Assembly: GCF_018449515.1 (NCBI RefSeq)
Contig: NZ_JAAVUQ010000003.1
Coordinates: forward strand, 1-64,000
DNA length: 64,000 bases
Source: Caballeronia sp. dw_19
GTDB lineage: Bacteria > Pseudomonadota > Gammaproteobacteria > Burkholderiales > Burkholderiaceae
Direction of reading: 5' to 3'
How positions within the stretch are numbered: the stretch's first letter is position 1; the number at the start of each line of letters is the position of its first letter. The translations under genes were made by a program, and so were the position numbers. The notes beneath the pieces were generated by a model. That model saw only the letters and a program-made list of their open reading frames with translations, was not told the DNA's origin and made no database searches. This document shows positions 17,512 through 25,780 of the stretch, piece after piece.

Positions 17512-18510
17512 TCAGGGAAATACCTGATAGCGCGGAGAGCCGTCAAACCAGGCTTTTACATTCCCGAGCGTGGTAGTGGCGATCTCGCCGAGGGCTTCGC
17601 GTGTGAAGAACGCCTGATGGGAGGTAACGATTACGTTTGGAAACGACAATAGCCGCGCGAGCACGTCGTCCTGCAGCATGTGATTCGAATGGTCTTCGAA
17701 AAAGAGACCACCCTCTTCCTCGTAGACGTCGAGGCCAAGAAGGCCTAATTGCCCGCTTTTCAACGCGCCAATGAGCGCCCGGCTGTCGATCAAACCGCCG
17801 CGGCCCGTATTAATCAGCATGGCGCCGTGTTTCATGCGGGCGAGTGCGGCGACGTCGATGAGGTGATAGGTGGAAGGTAAAAGCGGGCAATGCAGGCTGA
17901 CAATATCCGACTCAGCCAGGAGGGTATTGAGGGGAACATAACGCGCTCCGGCTTGCAGAAGATCGGCTGCTGGCGTTCCAGGATCGAACGCCAGCAGCTT
18001 CATGTCGAAACCGGCCATGATGCGGCCGAATACCCGCCCGATTACGCCTGTGCCGATAATGCCAAGCGTTTTGCCGTGCAGGTCGAAACCCAGCAAGCCG
18101 TTGAGCGAAAAATCGCCATCGCGAGTCCTGGCATAAGCGCGATGCAACTTGCGATTCAGCGTCAGGATCAACCCGGCGGCGTGCTCTGCCACTGCATGCG
18201 GAGAATAAGCCGGTACACGTACCACGCCAATTCCGAGCCGGACTGCCGCCGCCAGATCGACGTGATTAAAACCTGCCGAACGCAGCGCCACGAGCTGCGT
18301 TCCGCCTTCACGAAGTGTTTCCAGGACAGCTTCGTCAAGGATGTCATTCACGAACGGACATACCACCGCGCACCCGCGGGCAAGAATGGCCGTTTGCGCA
18401 TCAAGCTGTGATTCCTGGAATTGCAGGGAGTAACCAAATGCCGCGTTTGCCTCGGTGAAGACATCACGATCATATTGCCGGCTGCTGAAGACGATTATAT
18501 GAATCGGCAT
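17512..18510 (-). CDS. ldhA: D-lactate dehydrogenase (fermentative type)
   Basis: A 332-residue NAD-dependent 2-hydroxyacid dehydrogenase that interconverts pyruvate and D-lactate. The Rossmann motif is GIIGTGVIGRVFG (residues 150-162). The catalytic Arg237 is in INTGRGGLID, the Glu in DVYEEEGG (about 265), and His298 in VTSHQAFFT. These line up with Arg235, Glu264 and His296 of E. coli LdhA, and the length is almost the same. The ATG has GGGGAG upstream. It follows a LysR regulator in the same direction, 34 bp away, so it may be under its control. Confidence 0.9.
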   Translation of the reverse strand: MPIHIIVFSSRQYDRDVFTEANAAFGYSLQFQESQLDAQTAILARGCAVVCPFVNDILDEAVLETLREGGTQLVALRSAGFNHVDLAAAVRLGIGVVRVPAYSPHAVAEHAAGLILTLNRKLHRAYARTRDGDFSLNGLLGFDLHGKTLGIIGTGVIGRVFGRIMAGFDMKLLAFDPGTPAADLLQAGARYVPLNTLLAESDIVSLHCPLLPSTYHLIDVAALARMKHGAMLINTGRGGLIDSRALIGALKSGQLGLLGLDVYEEEGGLFFEDHSNHMLQDDVLARLLSFPNVIVTSHQAFFTREALGEIATTTLGNVKAWFDGSPRYQVFP

Positions 18511-18544
18511 CGAACGGTCTCCCCGCCAGCCTTAAAAACGTATA

Positions 18545-19525
18545 TCAGTTAACGACCGCGCTCGTCGGGGGCACCATGGAAAGCCGCGAAAGAACGGTTT
18601 CCGGCTGCGGTAATCCGACTTCGCCGCCCGGGCCCATATGTTCAAGCGTGTAGTCAATGAATGCGCGCGTCTTGGCCGGCAGATATTGTCGACCTGGATA
18701 TACGATAGACACCTTCACGTCCGGATCGTCAATAGCGTAATCACCCAATACCCGTACCAGCGAGCCGTTCTCCAGATCCGCCGCGACAATGCCTTCCGGA
18801 ATGATCGAAATGCCCATGTGCGCAAGCGTTCCCAGCCGTACCATCAATGCGCTGTTGACAGTATAGACAGGGGCGAGCGTGACCTGGTCGGCGCTGCCGT
18901 TGTTGCGATGCCGGAAGTGCCAGGTGGCGCTGCGCATTTCGCTGGGGAGAGCCACGAACGCGTGGTGCAGCAAATCGGTCGGCGTGCTGGGCGAGCCGTG
19001 CTCTTCCAGATAAGCGGGCGTTGCGACGGGAATCAGTGTGTTGGTGGCGACCGGGCGTTCTACCAATGCCGTGCTCGTCACCATGAATGCCGTGACAATA
19101 CCGACATCGAATCCGTCTTCCACAAGATCCACATGACGCTCGGATAAGGTTAGCCGCACATTCACCTTCGGATAGACCTGCCGGAAGCCGTCGATCAGTG
19201 GCGTCAGCGCCATGAGCGAAAGCGACCCGGATGCCACCACGCGCAATGTACCGCTAGGGTCGCCTTCGGTATGCGCCACCATTGACTCGAGATGATCAAG
19301 TTCTTCGAGCAATGCCCGGCAGCCTTCGAGATAACGCGTGCCAGCTTCTGTAAGTGAGAGGTTACGAGTAGTGCGATTGATTAACCGGGTACGTAGATGC
19401 GCTTCCAGCATTGCAATTGCGCGAGTAACAAGCGCGTTCGATACATCAAGTTGTTGTGCTGCACGCCGAAAGCTTTCGGTTTCCGACACCCGCACGAACA
19501 CCCGCATGGCATGAATTTGATTCAT
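18545..19525 (-). CDS. LysR-family transcriptional regulator
   Basis: A 326-residue LysR regulator. The N-terminal winged helix-turn-helix reads SFRRAAQQLDVSNALVTRAI at about residues 18-37. A periplasmic-binding-protein-like effector domain follows, resembling the subgroup near CrgA/DsdC-like regulators of redox or metabolic genes. It sits directly upstream of ldhA on the same strand and divergent, across a 580-bp gap, from the aspT pair. Either could be its target; neither is proven. The ATG is preceded by GAGAGGTAAGAG. Confidence 0.88.
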   Translation of the reverse strand: MNQIHAMRVFVRVSETESFRRAAQQLDVSNALVTRAIAMLEAHLRTRLINRTTRNLSLTEAGTRYLEGCRALLEELDHLESMVAHTEGDPSGTLRVVASGSLSLMALTPLIDGFRQVYPKVNVRLTLSERHVDLVEDGFDVGIVTAFMVTSTALVERPVATNTLIPVATPAYLEEHGSPSTPTDLLHHAFVALPSEMRSATWHFRHRNNGSADQVTLAPVYTVNSALMVRLGTLAHMGISIIPEGIVAADLENGSLVRVLGDYAIDDPDVKVSIVYPGRQYLPAKTRAFIDYTLEHMGPGGEVGLPQPETVLSRLSMVPPTSAVVN

Positions 19526-20106
19526 CGTCTCTTACCTCTCAGTGTCCAAAAAAGCGTGGGACCGTATTACGCATCACCGCGCATACGGCATTGTTGATCG
19601 GCGCCAAAAAGCGTATTGACACCCATGCGGAATTGCAATATCTCGTTCGTTTCCTGTTTGCATTCCGCATTAACCGCAAGACTTTCACATTTGCTAACTC
19701 ATTGCAATGGAAAATTACACTTCTCCGGATTTTGGAATGGATCGTCTGATTTATGCAGATTCTTGTTTCAAGAGTTGTGTTACGTCATTCGACTTTGGAA
19801 GCGTTCGATAAATAGCTTGGCTTATTGCATACAAACAGGCGGTCCGACTAGCCGAACCGCGATAAGCTCTGCCGGACGTTGTCAATACAGGGGTTTTATT
19901 GAATGGAAACGATGCCAATCAGTGCCAAAAATGAAGGCGGGCGTTAAATTTATACCGTCCCGACTTGACCACTGGCAAACTGACATCCCGGAGATGCACT
20001 GTTCATCGATTCCAGAATCACGATCACAATTAATCATGTCCTTAATTTGAGTCATTCAAAGCCGTTTGATAGTTTCATTTAAATAAGCAATAGAGGCGAT
20101 AATTTC
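19526..20106. other. AT-rich divergent intergenic region
   Basis: The 580 bp between the divergent lysR and aspT genes are clearly AT-richer than surrounding genes. I see no coding frame with typical codon use. A TTGACA at 19617-19622 is followed by TATCTC after about 17 bp, a weak rightward promoter candidate. The rest is probably regulatory sequence or remnant DNA; no family is recognised. Confidence 0.4.
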
Positions 20107-21789
20107 ATGATCTGGAACTTGCTGGCGAGCCAACCGGAAATTGCGTTGTTTGCGAGTCTGGCACTCGGTTTTTTTATTGGCTCTTTCAAGTTCGGACCCA
20201 TACAGCTCGGCGGGGTATGCGGCACCTTGATCGTGGCGCTGATTCTTGGACAAAGCGGTGCGCGTCTTTCGCCGGATCTGAAGAATATTGCTTTTGCGTT
20301 GTTTATCTTCGCTCTGGGTTTCACCGGTGGGCCGCAATTCTTTGCGAATATCGGGCGCGGCTGGCGCTATGGGCTCCTTTCCGTCGTTGAACTGGTGGTG
20401 GTACTCGGGCTGGTGCTCGGGGCTGTCGCACTCTTCAAGCTCGATCGCGGTACCGCGGCCGGGTTGCTCGCCGGCGCTGCGACGGAATCGGCCGTGGTCG
20501 GCACGGCGTCCGAGGCAATCGGCAAGCTCGCGCTGCCTGCTGCCGAGATTGCCCGGCTGCAGGCAAATATCGTCACGGCCTACAGCGTGAGTTACCTGTT
20601 CGGGCTCGTCACCATCGTATTGTTCACCAGCCAGATCGCGCCGCTCATGCTGCGCGTGAATCTGCGCGACGAAGCCGAGCGCCTGTGGCGCGTGCTCGGT
20701 GGCGACAGCGCGCTGGCCGACGGACAGCGGCTCGCGGCGCCGTCGCTCGTCGCGCGCGAAGTCCGTGTCACGAGTGCGGCCGATCTGAGCATCGATACCC
20801 TCGAAAAACGCTATGGCAACGAGATCACCGTGGCGCGCGTGGTGCGCGGCCGCTCGCTCGTGAAAGCGCAGCCGAATCTCGTGTTGAAGAAGGGTGACCG
20901 GATCGTGATTGGCGGGCGTCGTACGGCGCTCGTGGAGGCGCTGCCGGCCATTGGCGAGGAAGTCATCGGCCGCGATGTCGCCGACGTCTACGCCGACACC
21001 CTCGACGTCATGCTCACGCGGCGCGAAGTACATGGCCTGACCGTGGCGCAGGTGCGCGCCCGCGCAACGTCCGCCGATGGCCGCGGTGTCTATATCTCGG
21101 CCGTCACGCGGCTGGACAGCACGATCCCCGCGCTGCCGGGGACGGAATTGCATCGTGGCGACGTACTGACCTTGATCGGCTCGGCCGATGACGTGCGGCG
21201 CGGCGCGGCGAAGCTCGGCTACGTGGTGCGCGCGACGCTGAAAACCGACTTCGTGTTTCTCGGCATCGGCGTGATTGCGGGGATTGTCGTGGGGCACCTG
21301 AGCGCGCGCGTCGGCCGCGTGGAGGTCGCGCTGGGTACCGGCGGCGGCTGTTTGTTGTCCGGGCTGCTGTTCGGCTGGATTCGTTCGCGCTATCCCGTGA
21401 TCGGTTCGCTGCCTTCCGCTGCAGCGCAGGTGCTTAAGGATTTCGGACTGTGCACGTTTATCGCGGCGGTCGGGCTGGGCGCCGGCGCCGATGCGATCCG
21501 CCTGATCCGCGAATACGGCGTTGCGCTGCCGCTGGCGGGCGTGGTCATCACGCTCGGGCCGGCGCTGGTATCGCTCGCGGTGGGACGCTGGCTGTTGAAA
21601 CTCGAAGTACCGATGCTGCTCGGCGCGATCGCCGGCCAGCAATGCAGCACGCCCGCGATCAGCGCGCTGGTCAGTGTGACGGGCAATGCGACGCCGGTGA
21701 TCGGCTACACGATCACGTACGCGTTGTCGAATGTCCTCCTGCCGCTGATGGGACCGGTGATCGTCGGGCTCGCGGGGAAGGTGGGATGA
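20107..21789 (+). CDS. AspT/YidE-family antiporter, first copy
   Basis: A 560-residue inner-membrane protein of the aspartate:alanine exchanger family. Two membrane blocks of about five helices flank a cytoplasmic region with two RCK_C-like (TrkA_C) domains at about residues 200-375. The glycine-rich segment GTGGGCLLSGLLFGWIRSRY near residue 410 and the C-terminal GQQCSTPAISALVSVTGNAT are typical. Family members exchange acidic amino acids or other anions; the substrate here is unknown. GAGG precedes the ATG. It is paired with a paralogue 118 bp downstream, and no aspartate decarboxylase gene is nearby. Confidence 0.85.
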   Translation: MIWNLLASQPEIALFASLALGFFIGSFKFGPIQLGGVCGTLIVALILGQSGARLSPDLKNIAFALFIFALGFTGGPQFFANIGRGWRYGLLSVVELVVVLGLVLGAVALFKLDRGTAAGLLAGAATESAVVGTASEAIGKLALPAAEIARLQANIVTAYSVSYLFGLVTIVLFTSQIAPLMLRVNLRDEAERLWRVLGGDSALADGQRLAAPSLVAREVRVTSAADLSIDTLEKRYGNEITVARVVRGRSLVKAQPNLVLKKGDRIVIGGRRTALVEALPAIGEEVIGRDVADVYADTLDVMLTRREVHGLTVAQVRARATSADGRGVYISAVTRLDSTIPALPGTELHRGDVLTLIGSADDVRRGAAKLGYVVRATLKTDFVFLGIGVIAGIVVGHLSARVGRVEVALGTGGGCLLSGLLFGWIRSRYPVIGSLPSAAAQVLKDFGLCTFIAAVGLGAGADAIRLIREYGVALPLAGVVITLGPALVSLAVGRWLLKLEVPMLLGAIAGQQCSTPAISALVSVTGNATPVIGYTITYALSNVLLPLMGPVIVGLAGKVG

Positions 21790-21907
21790 ACAGGCTTACG
21801 TCGTAGAAAACCGGAATAGGCGCGTGGTGGGAAGCGTCAGCATCAGGTTCAGGTTCGGATCCAGATTCAGCAGGTCGGGCAGGGCATACGAAACTAGCGA
21901 GGGCACT

Positions 21908-23671
21908 ATGGAATGGATACATCAGGTTTTCACGAAGTCACCGGAGATTGCGCTATTCCTCTCTCTGGCGGTGGGGTACTTCATCGGCCAGATCAACTTC
22001 GGCAAGTTCCAGCTTGGCGGTGTGGGCGGGTCGTTGCTGGCGGCGGTCGTCATCAGTCAGTTCGGTGTACAGATCGATAATGGCGTCAAGTCTGTCATGT
22101 TCGCGATCTTCATCTATGCAGTCGGTTACGACTCGGGGCCGCAGTTTTTCAACTCACTGTCGCGCAAGACTTTGCGTGAGATCGCGATGGCGGTGTTCCT
22201 CGCGGTATCGGCGCTGGTGACGGTGCTGATCTGCGCGAAGCTGTTCGGCTTGAACAAGGGGATTGCCGCGGGATTGGCCGGCGGGGCGTTGACGCAGTCG
22301 GCGATTATCGGCACAGCCGGCGACGCCATCGCCCGGCTCGGGCTGCCGGTTGCCGAAACCAAAGCGCTCCAGGGCGACGTGGCGGTCGCTTATGCCGTGA
22401 CGTACGTATTCGGATCGCTGGGCGCGATCATCGTGTGCGTGAATATCTTGCCGAAGTTCATGGGGCAGGGATTGAAGGAGGCCGCAGCCGAAGCGGAGAA
22501 AAGTTTGCTGGGCGGCACAGTCGCGCATGGAGCCGGCCAGACAGCGGCGATGCCGGAGCTGGTCGGGCGAGCGTATCGCGTGACAGGTGGCAGCGGTGCA
22601 GCGGAGCGCGCGGGTGGCGCAGGGCTCGCGATCAAGGCCGCTTCAGGCGAAGTGGGCGTGAGCGGTGCGGCGGGCCGGACAGTCGCCGAGATCGAGTTGG
22701 CCGAGTCCGACATGATCACGATCGAGCGAATTCGCCGGGCCGGTAAAGCGGTGGAGCCTCGCCCGGACGTGATGCTGCAAGTCGACGATATCGTGCTGGT
22801 CGTCGGCCGGCGTGAAGTGATGGTGACGGCGGCGTCGAACATTGGTGAAGAGGTCGCGGACACCGATGGCATCAGTGTCGTGATGCAGAACCGGCAGGGC
22901 GTGTTCACGCGCAAGGGCATGAATCACATGACGATTGCCGCGGTGCGCACGACCGTGGATCGCGACTTGCGGCACGGCGTATTCGTGCAGGAAATTCGCC
23001 GGGCGGACCAGCCGTTGCCGATCCTTCCTGAAACCCTGCTCGAACATGGCGATGTCATTACGTTCTACGGTTCGCCGCAGGATACGAAGCGGGCCGTGGA
23101 TGCAGCGGGTTATGAATTGCCGATTACCAACAAGACCGATTTCATCTACATGGGTGTGGGGATCGTGCTCGGCTTGTTGATCGGGTTGATCGTGGTGAAT
23201 GTGGGTGGCGTGCCGTTGACGCTGGGCTCCGGCGGGGGCTGTTTGCTGGCCGGGCTGCTATTCGGCTGGATGCGGGGCAAGCATCCGATGTACGGCGTGA
23301 TGCCGTCGGCGGCATCGCAACTGATGAAGGATTTCGGGCTCGCGGCCTTCGTGGCGGCGGTGGGCCTGAACTCCGGGCTGGCGGCCGTGGTGACGGTGAA
23401 GAACAGCGGCCTCACGATCTTTTTGCTGGGCGCGATCGTGACTATCGTGCCGCTCGTTCTTACGATGCTGTTCGGCAGATACGTGTTGCGATACACAAAC
23501 GCAGCGCTTCTGGCGGGTGCCCTGACCGGATCGCGTAGTGCGAATCCGGCGTTTGGCGGCGTGCTGGATAAAGCGGAAAGCGCGGTGCCGACGGTTCCGT
23601 TCGCGATTACCTATGCGTTGGCGAATGTATTGCTGACGTTGCTGGGACCGCTGGTGGTGGGATTGGTCTGA
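21908..23671 (+). CDS. AspT/YidE-family antiporter, second copy
   Basis: A 587-residue paralogue of the preceding protein with the same layout: N-terminal helices (EIALFLSLAVGYFIGQINFG), a central pair of RCK_C-like domains, and C-terminal helices with GSGGGCLLAGLLFGWMRGKH. The cytoplasmic linker contains an Ala/Gly-rich insertion around residues 195-250, longer than in the first copy. The ATG at 21908 has GAGGGC upstream. Two different subunits suggest either a heteromer or two transporters of different specificity. Confidence 0.85.
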   Translation: MEWIHQVFTKSPEIALFLSLAVGYFIGQINFGKFQLGGVGGSLLAAVVISQFGVQIDNGVKSVMFAIFIYAVGYDSGPQFFNSLSRKTLREIAMAVFLAVSALVTVLICAKLFGLNKGIAAGLAGGALTQSAIIGTAGDAIARLGLPVAETKALQGDVAVAYAVTYVFGSLGAIIVCVNILPKFMGQGLKEAAAEAEKSLLGGTVAHGAGQTAAMPELVGRAYRVTGGSGAAERAGGAGLAIKAASGEVGVSGAAGRTVAEIELAESDMITIERIRRAGKAVEPRPDVMLQVDDIVLVVGRREVMVTAASNIGEEVADTDGISVVMQNRQGVFTRKGMNHMTIAAVRTTVDRDLRHGVFVQEIRRADQPLPILPETLLEHGDVITFYGSPQDTKRAVDAAGYELPITNKTDFIYMGVGIVLGLLIGLIVVNVGGVPLTLGSGGGCLLAGLLFGWMRGKHPMYGVMPSAASQLMKDFGLAAFVAAVGLNSGLAAVVTVKNSGLTIFLLGAIVTIVPLVLTMLFGRYVLRYTNAALLAGALTGSRSANPAFGGVLDKAESAVPTVPFAITYALANVLLTLLGPLVVGLV

Positions 23672-23765
23672 CGAAGGGATGAGTGCACGCAAGTGCACTC
23701 AAAAAAATTTGAACTGAGGCCGACGGCTGGAGCCCAACAACATTCAGGATAAAAGGGAGCCGCCC

Positions 23766-24629
23766 ATGACGCCGCCGCAAAAAACCGTTCGTCTTCCTGC
23801 AGCAACCATGCATGGGACCGGAGAGCAACTTCCGGCCTTGGGCCAGGGTACTTGGGAAATGGGCGACAGCGCCAGAACCCGCAGCGCGGAAATCGCCGCG
23901 CTTACGACTGGCGTGGACCTTGGCATGACCGTGATCGATACTGCGGAAATGTACGGTGAAGGCGAGAGTGAAAAGCTGATTGCCGAAGCATTGAAAGATC
24001 GCCGTAACGAGCTTTTTATTGTCAGCAAGGTTTATCCGCATAACGGTAGCGAAGCCGGCGTGAAGGCCGCGTGTGAGCGAAGTCTCAAGCGGCTACAGAC
24101 TGACCGTATCGATCTATATCTCCTGCATTGGCGTGGCGGTGAAGACCTGGAAGGGGTGATCGGTGGTTTTGAGGCTTTGAAAGCGCAGGGCAAGATCCGC
24201 CATTGGGGCGTGAGCAATTTCGACACCGAGGACATGGTTGAACTCTTTGCCCTGGAAAATGGCAACCGGTGCGCGACTAATCAGATTCTGTATAACGTCG
24301 CGCGGCGCGGTCCCGAATTTGAACTCCTGCCGTGGCTGCGCGAACGCAATATGCCGGTGATGGCCTACAGTCCTGTTGATCACGCGCGTCTGCCGAAACA
24401 AAGTGTACTCAACGACATCGCGAAGGCCCGCGGTTTGTCTGCGATGCAAGTCGCGCTTGCTTGGGTCTTGCGACAACCGCAGGTTATGGCGATTCCGAAA
24501 GCCGCGACTGTCGCTCATGTGATTGAGAACGCAGCGGCGCGAGAGGTGAATTTGTCGGGGGAAGAATTAAGTCTTATAGACGCTCAGTTCAAACCGCCGA
24601 AGTCAAAACGCCAGTTGGAAATGCTTTGA
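23766..24629 (+). CDS. Aldo/keto reductase
   Basis: A 287-residue cytoplasmic NADPH-dependent reductase with the full catalytic set: Asp58 and Tyr63 in VIDTAEMYGEGES, Lys88 in FIVSKVYP and His121 in LYLLHWRGG. The C-terminal cofactor region IPKAATVAHVIENAAA is also present. It resembles 2,5-diketo-gluconate-type reductases that act on small carbonyls such as methylglyoxal. The substrate is not readable. The ATG has AAAAGGGAG upstream. It may be independent of the AspT pair, 94 bp upstream. Repeat copy C starts just after its stop. Confidence 0.92.
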   Translation: MTPPQKTVRLPAATMHGTGEQLPALGQGTWEMGDSARTRSAEIAALTTGVDLGMTVIDTAEMYGEGESEKLIAEALKDRRNELFIVSKVYPHNGSEAGVKAACERSLKRLQTDRIDLYLLHWRGGEDLEGVIGGFEALKAQGKIRHWGVSNFDTEDMVELFALENGNRCATNQILYNVARRGPEFELLPWLRERNMPVMAYSPVDHARLPKQSVLNDIAKARGLSAMQVALAWVLRQPQVMAIPKAATVAHVIENAAAREVNLSGEELSLIDAQFKPPKSKRQLEML

Positions 24630-24709
24630 GACGGTAGGGGCGGGGGGGCGGGGTTAGTACTCAGGGTTGGTCGGTTCTGGGGTTAGTGGTCGGAGTCAAT
24701 GCCGGGTTG

Positions 24710-24936
24710 GTGCTTTCAGTGTTAGTGGTCTGCGAGAGTTGGATTTTCTCTTTATCACTATTAGCCACTGTGCGTGGCGGCACGTCATTTCTTTGTCCAA
24801 AGCGACAAAGAAACGAAGCAAAGAAAGCGCTTTAACCGCTCTACCCTAAGTGTCCACAGCGTGCAGTTTTGATTCATAGGTGCCCCAAAAGCACGGTGCT
24901 CGCCAGAGCGAAGGATGTGTGAACCTCTCCTTCTCC
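24710..24936 (+). repeat. Copy C left inverted arm (Y side)
   Basis: Same sequence as the left arms of B and D, pairing with 25442-25671. It carries the Y-side marks: TTAACCGCTCTACCC and ATTCATAGGTGCC. Confidence 0.85.
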
Positions 24937-25218
24937 GAACACCGATACCCACACGCTTCGCCACCAGTGATTGAACCTGCCCAAGGGGCACCCCGCGCTA
25001 TCCGCGGACGACCAACCACCAAATGTGCACGCGCCTCGAACCATGTCGCCAACCCTGCTGGAAACGCGGTCGTGAAGATGCGTAAGGCCGTACCCACGCA
25101 AATAACTGTGGTGACCACGCGGGTAACTCACCAAAACTGGAGCAGCAACACGCGTGGTGCCGTGACCTACGGACATAACCGTCAGACCACGTAGCTGACA
25201 CGCGAAGAAACGCAGCCA

Positions 25219-25490
25219 CCAGAACACCTGAGGCCGCGCGGGTTCCTTGGCAACTGGTGCTTGCCCGAGAGCATACGGGGCGAAGCGTGTTCGTGTCAGG
25301 ATTCGCGAGAAGGAGGGGTTCAAACATCCTTCGCTCTGGCGAAGAGCGCGGTAGCCAGAACGCGTGAGGCCGCGCGGGTTCCTTGGCAATGGTGCTTGCC
25401 CGAGAGCGTACGGGGCGAAGCGTGTTCGTGTCAGGATTCGCGAGAAGGAGGGGTTCAGACATCCTCCGCTCTGGCGAGCACCGTGCTTTT
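25219..25490. repeat. Tandem duplication of the X module in copy C
   Basis: Two head-to-tail units of about 136 bp start at 25219 and 25355. Each begins CCAGAAC, continues TGAGGCCGCGCGGGTTCC, and holds GTGCTTGCCCGAGAGC and GTGTTCGTGTCAGGATTCGC. They differ at several bases. Confidence 0.8.
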
Positions 25491-25671
25491 GGGGCACCCA
25501 TGAATGAAAACTGCACGCTGTGGACACTTAGGGTAGCGTGGTTGAAAGCGTTTTCTTTGCTTCGTTTCTTTGTCGCTTTGGACAAAGAAATGACGTGCCG
25601 CCACGCACAGTGGCTAACAGTGATAAAGAGAAAATCCGACTCACGCAGACCACCACGGCCGAAAGCACCAC
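25442..25671 (-). repeat. Copy C right inverted arm (X side)
   Basis: Inverted copy of 24710-24936. It carries X-side marks: GGCACCCATGAATG and GTAGCGTGGTTGAAAGCG. Confidence 0.85.
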
Positions 25672-25762
25672 CCCGGCATTGACCCCGACCACTAACCCCA
25701 GAACCTGGCACCAACCCCAACCCCAACCGCTAACCTCGGAACCCACCAGAACCCACCCCCAA

Positions 25763-25778
25763 TCCACCGGCGCGAGCG
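25763..25778. repeat. Shared 16-bp outer end, second occurrence
   Basis: Identical to 12414-12429 (TCCACCGGCGCGAGCG). It lies 2 bp before the stop codon of the ABC ATPase gene. Confidence 0.7.
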
Positions 25779-25780
25779 TC

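Larger units (their letters stand above)
24633..25779. mobile_element. Repeat element copy C (opposite orientation, with duplication)
   Basis: About 1.15 kb without a credible gene, filling the gap between the aldo/keto reductase stop and the ABC ATPase stop. Inverted arms of about 227 bp lie at 24710-24936 and 25442-25671 with G-rich tails outside. Here the Y-type interior is on the left (CCCCGCGCTATCCGCGG at 24990-25006) and the inverted X type on the right, so the element is reversed relative to B and D. The X module is present twice in tandem, which explains the greater length. The middle (25020-25215) has the same degenerate TTTTGGTGAGTT-type repeats on the minus strand. Confidence 0.75.

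Noticed and set aside
20056..21642. 528-residue frame antisense to the first AspT gene
   Set aside because: It lies entirely opposite a clear membrane transporter gene; the His/Arg/Gln-rich composition is typical of antisense frames in high-GC DNA.
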